Below are positions 1 to 5,040 of a stretch of 5,382 nt of DNA, in pieces. The notes beneath the pieces were generated by a model. That model ran no database searches. It was not told where the DNA came from and saw only the letters and a list, made by a program, of their open reading frames with translations. This DNA is from Oscillospiraceae bacterium (lineage in GTDB: Bacteria > Bacillota > Clostridia > Oscillospirales > Oscillospiraceae), in the NCBI GenBank assembly GCA_028705905.1, contig JAQWCP010000126.1, positions 1-5,382 of the forward strand, written 5' to 3'. Each line of letters opens with the position of its first letter. Positions within the stretch are counted from its first letter, which is position 1. The position numbers were made by a program, and so were the translations under genes.

Positions 1-525
1 AAAGCACTGATGCTGGAGGATAAAGACGGCGATCGTATTGTGTTTGTGTGGGATGGGAGCGCTGCTGTAGAGCAGCCGGTGCCCGAGCCGGCCAGCGTGG
101 AAACCGTCAATGCCTTTTTACGTGCTCACCACGTCTGCCCCGACCGTCCCCGGCTGCGTACCTTTGAAGAAATCACTCACTGGTGGCTGATCAACGACAA
201 TCCGCTTACCTATCAGCAGGCTTTAGGATTTTCCGATACATTGTACCGCTACTTTCTGACCCATGTGCAATATACAGATGAACAGATCCTTTCCATTGTT
301 CAAAAGAAACTTGTCACCGAGGATGAGTACCTGGGAATCAAGTTGTGGTATCTGGACGGCAATTCGGGAAGCGCCTGGCTCGGTCCGTTGGGCCTTGACG
401 GAACCGGAGAAATCTATGGACTTACCCTGCGCTACCGCACGCCCGAGCAGGTGGAATACGCCTTCTACTTAGAAAATGAATACTATCGGTTTATGAACAA
501 AAAAACCAATGTTGCGCCTTGCTGA
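1..525 (+). CDS. Hypothetical protein, 5'-truncated by the window edge
   Basis: I do not recognise this protein. The reading frame is open from base 1 (K-A-L before the first Met at 10), and the nine bases before that ATG hold no Shine-Dalgarno site, so the gene probably begins upstream and only its last 174 codons are visible. It ends with TGA at 523-525. The visible part is acidic and rich in aromatic residues: an N-terminal stretch with many Pro and Val (PVPEPASVETV), a W-W pair in THWWLINDNPLTYQQAL, a helical middle (SDTLYRYFLTHVQYTDEQILSIVQKKL) and a Gly/aromatic C-terminal part (GNSGSAWLGPLGLDGTGEIYGL). There is no signal peptide, membrane segment or cysteine cluster. It ends 24 nt before the -35 box of the ssb promoter, with no clear terminator between, so it probably belongs to a preceding transcript of the same element. 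If the ATG at 10 were the start, the protein would be 171 aa. Confidence 0.7.
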   Translation, partial: KALMLEDKDGDRIVFVWDGSAAVEQPVPEPASVETVNAFLRAHHVCPDRPRLRTFEEITHWWLINDNPLTYQQALGFSDTLYRYFLTHVQYTDEQILSIVQKKLVTEDEYLGIKLWYLDGNSGSAWLGPLGLDGTGEIYGLTLRYRTPEQVEYAFYLENEYYRFMNKKTNVAPC

Positions 526-549
526 AATCTATATACAGAATACAATAGC

Positions 550-578
550 TTGACATACACAATATATAGTGGTATAAT
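550..578 (+). promoter_or_regulatory. Consensus sigma-A/sigma-70 promoter with extended -10
   Basis: The -35 TTGACA (550-555) and -10 TATAAT (573-578) are both perfect and separated by exactly 17 bp. TG at 570-571 makes an extended -10 (TGGTATAAT). Transcription should begin around 582-587, leaving a leader of about 190 nt before ssb. It is the only promoter of this quality I see in the window and is likely the main promoter for ssb and the genes after it. So strong a promoter on a mobile element is normally held in check by a repressor, attenuation or both; an imperfect dyad (ATAC 555-558 / GTAT 572-575) lies across the spacer and might be an operator. Confidence 0.9.
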
Positions 579-584
579 GCCATC

Positions 585-680
585 GTAATTGATTTTTGTG
601 CGTATCCCTTTGGGATTGCAAACCCTATGGTTTGTATGGCGAGAGAAGCTCGCATTGCACACGTTGTCAAGTTTGTATGT
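585..680 (+). ncRNA. Structured 5' leader RNA with tandem hairpins upstream of ssb
   Basis: Three short hairpins follow one another just after the predicted transcription start. Hairpin 1 is ATCCC-ttt-GGGAT (604-616), extendable with a bulge to 599-620. Hairpin 2 is CAAACC-ctat-GGTTTG (619-634), extendable to 617-636. Hairpin 3 is GCGAG-agaag-CTCGC (639-653). The extensions of hairpins 1 and 2 share bases 617-620, so they compete. Bases 617-623 (TGCAAAC) can also pair with the second GTTTGTA at 671-677, next to the terminator arm, which offers an alternative fold. No convincing ORF with an SD lies in the leader. I do not recognise a known riboswitch or T-box. The layout (strong promoter, compact hairpins, terminator, gene) fits a cis-acting antitermination or attenuation RNA. 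The structure is read by eye; the function is inferred. Confidence 0.55.
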
Positions 681-736
681 AAGTGTCAGTAGCATTGCTG
701 TGTCCTTTTACGGGCAGCTGTTATTGGCACTTTTTT
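681..736 (+). terminator. Leader terminator/attenuator upstream of ssb
   Basis: An 11-bp outer stem pairs 681-691 (AAGTGTCAGTA) with 722-732 (TATTGGCACTT), including two G-U pairs. An inner stem GCTG/CAGC (697-700 with 715-718) caps it, and the hairpin runs straight into six T residues at 731-736. This is an intrinsic terminator inside the 5' leader, about 100 nt after the start site and 36 nt before the ssb ATG. No promoter is evident between it and ssb, so ssb expression from the 550-578 promoter needs read-through. Confidence 0.7.
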
Positions 737-772
737 ATATAGATATTAAAGCCGCAAGCAGAAAGGAGCGTT

Positions 773-1204
773 ATGTCGCAAATCCTTACCATTGGCCGGG
801 TCACCGCGGATTTTGAACTGCAGACCAGTACAAACGGTGTTCCGTATGTTCGCTTTAGCTTATATGAAAGGCTTGGCTACGGGGAAAACGCCAGAACCCA
901 ATACCTCCAGGTTTGGGCATGGCGAGAGGATGCCACACGGCTGATAAAGTACAAGGTCAAAAAAGGGAGCCTGCTTTGGGTAAGCGGTTCGCTGGAACTG
1001 GAAACCTACCAGAAGCGAGATGCAACGACCAAGGATAAAAGGCTCAAGGTTACACTAGACAACTGGGGATTCGTTCCGGGCGGTAAGGCATCTGCCTCTC
1101 CCCCGGACACAGAAGCTCCGCATGTAAGCACTCCTCCCGACGACGTGGAACAGGCGGTGCCTGACGGCGAGATCGACGGAGACAGAGAACCATTGCCGGG
1201 CTAA
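773..1204 (+). CDS. ssb: Single-stranded DNA-binding protein (SSB family, OB fold)
   Basis: Predicted to bind and protect single-stranded DNA during transfer or replication of the element. The 143-aa protein has an SSB-like OB fold at about residues 1-101: a start like other SSBs (ILTIGRVTADFEL), the central strand YLQVWAWREDATRLIKY matching the usual V-x-aW pattern, and KKGSLLWVSGSLELETY matching the KKG-x-x-hxVxGxL signature. A disordered Pro/Ser/Ala-rich linker (about 102-128) leads to an acidic C-terminal tip, DGEIDGDREPLPG. Canonical bacterial SSB tips end in a Pro-Phe that docks partner proteins; here the Pro is kept but the last residue is Gly. Almost the same tip ends the zinc-protein encoded at 3255-4094. 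The start is supported by AAAGGAG at 762-768. It is likely the first gene of the operon, placed behind a structured leader and followed by a strong terminator. It is an accessory element SSB by context, not the chromosomal replication-linked copy, as no rpsF/rpsR neighbours are present. Confidence 0.85.
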   Translation: MSQILTIGRVTADFELQTSTNGVPYVRFSLYERLGYGENARTQYLQVWAWREDATRLIKYKVKKGSLLWVSGSLELETYQKRDATTKDKRLKVTLDNWGFVPGGKASASPPDTEAPHVSTPPDDVEQAVPDGEIDGDREPLPG

Positions 1205-1227
1205 GCGATTTGCTCCGGCGTCACCAT

Positions 1228-1288
1228 AGGGACCTCAGACGTTCTTTCAATGATTTTGATTTGAAAGGCGTTTGAGGTCCCTTTTTTT
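1228..1288 (+). terminator. Strong Rho-independent terminator after ssb
   Basis: The left arm 1228-1250 (AGGGACCTCAGACG then TTCTTTCAA) pairs with 1261-1282 along about 22 base pairs, with one G-U pair near the middle and one bulged T; the loop is ten bases (1251-1260). Seven T residues (1282-1288) and more T-rich sequence follow. It ends only about ten bases before the RBS of the next gene (AAAGGAG 1298-1304), so no promoter fits between. Downstream genes must rely on read-through, or on a promoter upstream whose transcripts would still cross this hairpin. Confidence 0.92.
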
Positions 1289-1314
1289 ATTTTATTCAAA
1301 GGAGATGAACGCAA

Positions 1315-2103
1315 ATGAAGAATGAAAAAAGAAGCCGCTCAACCGTTTCGGTGCTGCTGGTTGCGGTACTTGCCATCCTGGCATTTATCCGCGGCCCTCT
1401 GCAAATCTGGTTTTTAGCCGGCGCATTTGTGCTGTGGGGGCTGTGGATGATGATTCCCATGCTGATCAAGGCGCAGAAACGCAGCGCCTACCGAAAGCAG
1501 AAAAAGCAGGCGACCCCTGCAAGGTCCGTGGACTTTCAGTTTCCCAACCTTATGGAGCCGACTGAGAGCGTACTGCTGCGCCATGTGAATTTTCGCATTT
1601 CGGCATATCTGAAATCCGCCTTCCCGGATGTGACATGGGAGTGGCAGGAAAAAGAACCGGAGCGCATTATTAAAAATGGCGGTACTGCCCGTATTCAGCT
1701 GTTTGGCGTTCCTGACTACAATTATGCCAGCGTTGTTTTTGACAGCAAGGCCAACATCGGCTGTGACATGATGAAAATTGTGCCTCTCAGTGAGGTGGCT
1801 GGCGTACCTTCCGGCACGCCGGTAGCGCCGACGCCACAGCCCAGTGACCCGCAGATTTGGTACGAGCTGCAGGCAAGACAGGTGCTTGAGGATCTGATTG
1901 CTGACCTTCATTCCAGAGGCCACAGCAGTCTGACCATCAAGGACAACGGCGATGTCTGCATCAAGCAGGCCAATGCCGAGGTGAAGACGCAGACGCTGAA
2001 AAACTTTCCCGAGCGCAACTATTGGCAGGCGCTTGCCAAGGTGTTTGAAAAGGAAGGTCTTGCGGCGGCGGTGACAGAATCCGGCCTTGCGGTAACATGG
2101 TAG
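1315..2103 (+). CDS. Hypothetical membrane-anchored protein with two N-terminal TM helices
   Basis: I do not recognise the family. The 262-aa protein begins with a basic stretch (KNEKRSRS), then two hydrophobic helices at about 10-26 and 29-50 separated by a short turn (RGPLQ), then a strongly basic segment (KAQKRSAYRKQKKQ). By the positive-inside rule both ends face the cytoplasm, making a hairpin anchor. The soluble part has a domain at about 72-160 with several Trp and aromatic residues, a Pro-rich linker (GTPVAPTPQPSDPQ, about 167-180), and a C-terminal domain (about 181-262) with helices around LEDLIADLH and YWQALAKVFEKEG. The start ATG follows AAAGGAG at 1298-1304. It lies directly behind the ssb terminator and 40 nt before the DUF932 gene. 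A role at the membrane, for example with a transfer machine, is possible by context only. Only two Cys are present, so no metal site is indicated. Confidence 0.75.
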   Translation: MKNEKRSRSTVSVLLVAVLAILAFIRGPLQIWFLAGAFVLWGLWMMIPMLIKAQKRSAYRKQKKQATPARSVDFQFPNLMEPTESVLLRHVNFRISAYLKSAFPDVTWEWQEKEPERIIKNGGTARIQLFGVPDYNYASVVFDSKANIGCDMMKIVPLSEVAGVPSGTPVAPTPQPSDPQIWYELQARQVLEDLIADLHSRGHSSLTIKDNGDVCIKQANAEVKTQTLKNFPERNYWQALAKVFEKEGLAAAVTESGLAVTW

Positions 2104-2128
2104 GCTTCCGCGTCTCTAATCACCGAAG

Positions 2129-2135
2129 AAAGGAG
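2129..2135 (+). promoter_or_regulatory. Shine-Dalgarno site fixing a TTG start
   Basis: AAAGGAG followed by TGAT closely matches the complement of the 16S rRNA 3' end. It overlaps the in-frame GTG (2135) and abuts the ATG (2138), so neither can be served by it. The TTG at 2144 lies 8 nt beyond AGGAG, the normal spacing, and is the likely start of the DUF932 gene. Confidence 0.75.
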
Positions 2136-2143
2136 TGATGGAC

Positions 2144-3214
2144 TTGAAATCCGGATTAACACTGGAACAGTTGGCCGCCGAACTGACCCGGCAAAACAGC
2201 GCAAAGGCGGACTACATGGTTTCCACCCGCAGCATTAAAATGGAATCTTGTGGCTCAAATTTGTTTTTGCGTATGGTGGATGGCGAAGAAAATGATCGGG
2301 TCGAGCCCTTTGAGGTCGGTGAGATCGCTCACCGGCAAATCGGCACCTATCTGGGCATCCACTCTAAATACTACAACAAAATGCTGGAGCAAGCACCGGG
2401 GCTTTTATCGTACAATGCCAACCACTGGTTCAATAAAGAGCCGGAGGAGCGCATGGTGCGCACGCTGGACGGTGTGGCGAGGGCGTTTCTCAGTAATCGC
2501 TACCGCCGTATCGACAACTATGAGATTGCCTCCGCGGTGCTGCCTATCATCGGGGAAATGCCGGATGCACGCTTTGAGAGCTGCCAAATCACTGAAAACA
2601 GAATGTACATCAAGGTGGTCAATCCCCGTCTCGTCACCGAGGTGGCCCCCGGCGACATCGTACAGGCCGGGCTTGTTATCACCAACAGCGAAACTGGGCA
2701 AGGGGCCTTTTCCGTCCAGCCCCTTATCTACCGGCTGGTGTGCAGCAACGGCATGACGGTCAACGATGCGGCCATACGTCGAAATCACGTTGGCAGGGTC
2801 ACCTCGGCCGAGGAGAATTTCCTTATTTATAGGGATGAAACCATTGCTGCCGATGACCGTGCGTTCCTCATGAAGGTGCAGGATACCGTCCGCTCCGCTG
2901 TGGACGAGGTTCGCTTTCATCAGGTGGTCAACATGATGCGCGAGGCAAAGGAAGCCAGAATGAACACTGTCGATGTCCCAGGAGTGGTAAGACTCGCCGC
3001 CAAAAGCTTCAGCATTACGGAAAGCGAAAGCGGTGGTGTGCTGCAGCATCTGGTGGAGGGCAACGATTTGACCCTCTACGGCCTTTCCAATGCGGTGACC
3101 CGTTACAGCCAGGATGTGCCAAGCTATGACCGGGCAAGTGAATTGGAGGCAATCGGCTATAATGTTCTGTCCATGGGGCAGACGCAATGGAATCGTTTGA
3201 ACCAGGCGGCGTAA
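2144..3214 (+). CDS. DUF932 family (phage/plasmid-like) protein
   Basis: A 356-aa protein with the look of the DUF932 / phage-plasmid-like family, common in phages, plasmids and conjugative elements and of unknown biochemical function. Supporting segments, numbered from the TTG start, are the N-terminal VEPFEVGEIAHRQIGTYLGI (about 54-73), which is like the usual part about the start of the conserved core; RTLDGVARAFLSNRYRRIDNYE (106-127), the best family signature; a middle beta-rich part ending in IYRLVCSNGM (195-204), matching the family's R-x-x-C-x-N-G pattern; and a C-terminal helical part with LYGLSNAVTRYSQ and a final region about 328-345. No signal peptide or TM segment is present. The start is chosen from SD spacing; GTG 2135 or ATG 2138 would add three or two residues. 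It sits between the membrane protein and the zinc protein with short gaps and no hairpins, so these three genes are probably cotranscribed. In such elements DUF932 genes often lie close to ssDNA-processing genes, consistent with the SSB nearby. Confidence 0.8.
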   Translation: MKSGLTLEQLAAELTRQNSAKADYMVSTRSIKMESCGSNLFLRMVDGEENDRVEPFEVGEIAHRQIGTYLGIHSKYYNKMLEQAPGLLSYNANHWFNKEPEERMVRTLDGVARAFLSNRYRRIDNYEIASAVLPIIGEMPDARFESCQITENRMYIKVVNPRLVTEVAPGDIVQAGLVITNSETGQGAFSVQPLIYRLVCSNGMTVNDAAIRRNHVGRVTSAEENFLIYRDETIAADDRAFLMKVQDTVRSAVDEVRFHQVVNMMREAKEARMNTVDVPGVVRLAAKSFSITESESGGVLQHLVEGNDLTLYGLSNAVTRYSQDVPSYDRASELEAIGYNVLSMGQTQWNRLNQAA

Positions 3215-3240
3215 CGCCCTTGGTAAAACAATAAAAACTT

Positions 3241-3246
3241 AGGAGG
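3241..3246 (+). promoter_or_regulatory. Shine-Dalgarno site fixing the zinc-protein start
   Basis: A perfect AGGAGG lies 8 nt before the ATG at 3255. An in-frame TTG at 3249 is only 2 nt from the site and is therefore not the start. Confidence 0.85.
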
Positions 3247-3254
3247 ATTTGATT

Positions 3255-4094
3255 ATGGGTTACAACAATGAAAACAATACCGAGGCTTTGGTGGCGATGC
3301 AGAACTTTCAGCTCCCGGATACCATGAGCGACGTCGCATTCTCCAATGAGGATCTGGCCGAGGATATGGACGGCCTGCAGATGTCCTTCCAGCGGGTAAA
3401 GATCCCCGCCGGTGGCGCTCTGCAGTTTGAGCTTCCCGGGGAAGATCCCGAAAACCCTGACTATGCGAAAAATCTGGAGGGTGTGATTCTCTATAACCAC
3501 GCTTCCGGCGCCTACTGGCAGGAGGGCAGCGAGTACGATGAGAACAGTACCCCCCTCTGCTCCACGGTAGACGGCAAGGTTGGCATTGGCGAGCCGGGCG
3601 GCTCCTGTGCAATTTGCCCTTTCAACCAGTTCCGCAGCGCTGTGGACGGGAAAGGCAAGGCATGCAAAAACATGAGGGTTTTGTATCTGCTGTGTGACGG
3701 CGACTACCTGCCCATCCAGCTGACGCTGCCGCCCACCAGCATCCGCCCCTTCAATGATTTTTACAACGTGGCTTTTGCGACCAAGCGCAGAGCCACCTAC
3801 GGCAGTGTGGTGCAGATTGGCCTCAAGCGTATGGATAACGGCAATCTCTACAGTGTTGCCACCTTCAAAAAGCTGTATGACTTCTCCGGCGAAAAGCTGG
3901 CGCAGGTCAAGGCTTGTGCGGACAGCTTCCGGGAGCAGATCAAGATGATGCTCCAACAGCGTGCCGCCGATACGGAGGTGCGCTGTGAGGATGTCTTTTC
4001 CGCTGACGACGGCTATGTGATGCAGGACGACGGCAACGGCTTTTGCATCACCTCCGGCACAATCGACGGCGACCGTGAGGAGCTGCCGGCATAA
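3255..4094 (+). CDS. Predicted zinc-binding protein with SSB-like C-terminal tip; possible ssDNA-associated protein
   Basis: A 279-aa soluble protein that I cannot assign to a named family, although its Cys-rich core resembles proteins seen in phages and conjugative elements. Four cysteines form a symmetric C102-x15-C118-x2-C121-x15-C137 pattern, with the inner pair in GGSCAICPFNQF and the last in GKGKACKNMR; this is a likely structural zinc site. Other Cys are at 147, 221, 244 and 264. The region after it (LYLLCDGDYLPIQLTLPPTSIRPFNDFYNVAF, quoted here in part: LPIQLTLPPTS, about 152-162) is beta-rich and could belong to an OB-like core. A helical part (EKLAQVKACADSFREQIKMM) precedes an acidic tail (EDVFSADDGY) and the C-terminal GTIDGDREELPA, almost the same as the SSB tip. 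Acidic tails with a conserved tip are typical of ssDNA-binding proteins, so such a role is inferred. The start follows a perfect AGGAGG; it is 40 nt behind the DUF932 gene and in front of an attenuator-like hairpin region. Confidence 0.75.
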   Translation: MGYNNENNTEALVAMQNFQLPDTMSDVAFSNEDLAEDMDGLQMSFQRVKIPAGGALQFELPGEDPENPDYAKNLEGVILYNHASGAYWQEGSEYDENSTPLCSTVDGKVGIGEPGGSCAICPFNQFRSAVDGKGKACKNMRVLYLLCDGDYLPIQLTLPPTSIRPFNDFYNVAFATKRRATYGSVVQIGLKRMDNGNLYSVATFKKLYDFSGEKLAQVKACADSFREQIKMMLQQRAADTEVRCEDVFSADDGYVMQDDGNGFCITSGTIDGDREELPA

Positions 4095-4099
4095 AGAAA

Positions 4100-4130
4100 C
4101 CGATGTGCCCTTATCGGGTGCAGGACACAT
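4100..4130 (+). promoter_or_regulatory. Competing small hairpins ahead of the sigma-gene terminator
   Basis: Two mutually exclusive pairings lie just after the zinc-protein stop codon: CCGAT (4100-4104) with ATCGG (4113-4117), or ATGTGCCC (4103-4110) with GGACACAT (4123-4130, one C/A mismatch). They share bases 4103-4104 and the enclosed bases, so only one can form at a time. They come right before the terminator at 4138 and might tune it, though I find no base pairing with the terminator arms themselves. Confidence 0.35.
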
Positions 4131-4137
4131 TTACAAA

Positions 4138-4182
4138 GGGATACTATTGGCCTTCCGGGCTGGTGGTATCTCTTATTTTTTT
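4138..4182 (+). terminator. Terminator/attenuator abutting the sigma-factor RBS
   Basis: A 15-bp stem pairs 4138-4152 with 4158-4172 around a five-base loop (TTCCG), with no unpaired base in the RNA; five of the pairs are G-U wobbles. TTA and seven T residues (4176-4182) follow. The next base begins the AGGAGG of the sigma-factor gene (4183-4188). No promoter can fit between, so the sigma gene is expressed only by read-through. The G-U pairs would be C-A mismatches in an antisense RNA, so the structure works only in + strand transcripts. Confidence 0.8.
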
Positions 4183-4196
4183 AGGAGGAAAGACAA

Positions 4197-4736
4197 ATGA
4201 GCGAAGTGCCGTTAACAAAAAAACAAAGAGAATTTGCAACCAAGTGGCATAACCTCATCTACACCTTTCTCAATGAGAAGGGGCTGTCAGAGGAGGATTA
4301 CTACGACATTGTGGTGTTTGGTTTCCTCCGGGCGGTTAAAGAATATGTTTCAAAACCTGCCTTGCAGAGATATTCTTTTTCCACGATCGCGTGGAAAAAA
4401 ATGGACAGTGCTTTAATCAACCATTTCCAAAGCATGTCTTGCCAAAAGCGCAATGGCTATACCATTAGCCTCCACACGCTCACCTATGGAGGCGAGCCTG
4501 TTCGGCTGGAAGAAGTCATATCTGCCCCGGATCAGCTGATGATGCAGCTTGAAACCGAGCTGTTGCTGCACGATTTGGCGCAAAGAGCGACTCGCCAGCA
4601 AATGGCAGTGGTGCATATGCGATCCGCCGGCTACAACGTGAGGGAAATTGCCAGGACCCAGAGCATCTCCATGAAAAAGGTACAGGAGCTGCTCGGGGAG
4701 ATCCGCGATCTGCTGATGGTGGTCTGCCATGGGTAA
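4197..4736 (+). CDS. Small sigma-70 family RNA polymerase sigma factor
   Basis: A 179-aa protein with the two-part layout of short sigma factors. Region 2-like: about 15-80, with YYDIVVFGFLRAVKEY (35-50) matching the D-h-x-Q-E-G-x-h-G-h-h-x-A-h pattern, although the usual acidic Gln-Glu is replaced by Val-Phe, and YSFSTIAWKKMDSALINHF (59-77) matching the F-S-T-h-A signature of the -10-binding helix. Region 4-like: about 122-175, with RQQMAVVHMRSAGYNVREIARTQSISMKKVQELL containing a helix-turn-helix at about 145-168 for -35 recognition. It should direct RNA polymerase to promoters outside this window, perhaps late or transfer genes of the element; it could instead be a related helix-turn-helix regulator because region 2 is divergent. 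The start ATG follows AGGAGG at 4183-4188. Its end overlaps the next gene by 8 nt, suggesting translational coupling. Its RBS touches the terminator T-tract, so its synthesis is probably controlled at the level of read-through. Confidence 0.8.
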   Translation: MSEVPLTKKQREFATKWHNLIYTFLNEKGLSEEDYYDIVVFGFLRAVKEYVSKPALQRYSFSTIAWKKMDSALINHFQSMSCQKRNGYTISLHTLTYGGEPVRLEEVISAPDQLMMQLETELLLHDLAQRATRQQMAVVHMRSAGYNVREIARTQSISMKKVQELLGEIRDLLMVVCHG

Positions 4737-5040
4737 GGGGCATAGCTTTGAGGATTTTCTTATGGCGCGCAATGATGAACTTGATAATGCCGCCCACGGG
4801 CTGGCTCAACTGATGCTCTCCGTAAATGGTACGCCACCAGATGAAAGTGAATGTCCGTGGAGCATGGAGATTATCGGCGCCATTCTGGAGGATACGGCGG
4901 CTGTGCTGAAAGAGAAAGGGTATCACATCTGTTTGCCGTACTACGAAAACGATGATACGCCCTGCTATACCCTTGATGACTGCAAGCATAAAGAATGCCC
5001 ACTCAAAAGTGGCAAAAAGGAGGCTACGGAAAATGAATGA
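4729..5040 (+). CDS. Small Cys-containing hypothetical protein, coupled to the sigma gene
   Basis: A 103-aa acidic protein that I do not recognise by name. It starts inside the last codons of the sigma gene (ATG 4729; sigma stop 4734-4736), so translation is likely coupled; only a weak GGTGG precedes it. A second possible start at 4762 has GAGGA about 7 nt upstream, but would remove FEDFLMARNDELDNAAHG, which looks like part of one helix, so I prefer 4729. The N-terminal half is helical (DELDNAAHGLAQLML, SMEIIGAILEDTAAVLKEKG). The C-terminal half carries Cys at 68, 79, 85 and 90 (GYHICLPYY, DTPCYTLDDCKHKECPLK), a plausible small metal site, plus C42. The tail is charged (KSGKKEATENE). Its stop overlaps the next gene by 8 nt. 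Small size and context fit an accessory protein acting with or near the sigma factor; this is speculative. Confidence 0.7.
   Translation: MGKGHSFEDFLMARNDELDNAAHGLAQLMLSVNGTPPDESECPWSMEIIGAILEDTAAVLKEKGYHICLPYYENDDTPCYTLDDCKHKECPLKSGKKEATENE
5017..5023 (+). promoter_or_regulatory. Shine-Dalgarno site for the gene at 5033
   Basis: AAGGAGG lies 9 nt before the ATG at 5033, inside the 3' end of the preceding gene. It selects 5033 over the upstream in-frame alternative start at 4952, which has no site. Confidence 0.75.

Noticed and set aside
499..525. A7 run near the end of the first gene as a programmed frameshift
   Set aside because: The -1 frame adds only about a dozen residues before a stop and no stimulatory structure is visible.
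617..698. CRISPR-like or attachment-site repeats in the leader
   Set aside because: Only two partial copies with unlike intervening sequence inside a transcribed hairpin region; no integrase or cas gene is nearby.
589..816. A 75-codon open frame across the ssb leader
   Set aside because: It starts with a TTG without an SD, runs through the hairpins and terminator and into ssb in another frame; the sequence is better explained as structured RNA.
1228..1288. Bidirectional terminator
   Set aside because: The opposite strand has no T-tract after the stem, so it acts only on + strand transcripts.
2405..3187. - strand open frame of 260 codons opposite the DUF932 gene
   Set aside because: Antisense shadow of a recognised coding region, with no RBS and no recognisable protein features.
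3015..4130. Long open frame on the - strand (371 codons) opposite the DUF932 and zinc-protein genes
   Set aside because: It has no RBS and lies antisense to two well-supported genes with good SDs; long antisense frames are expected in sequence with this codon use.
4952..5032. Upstream extension of the 80-aa gene from a start at 4952
   Set aside because: No Shine-Dalgarno site, long overlap with the previous gene, and a well-placed AAGGAGG favours 5033.
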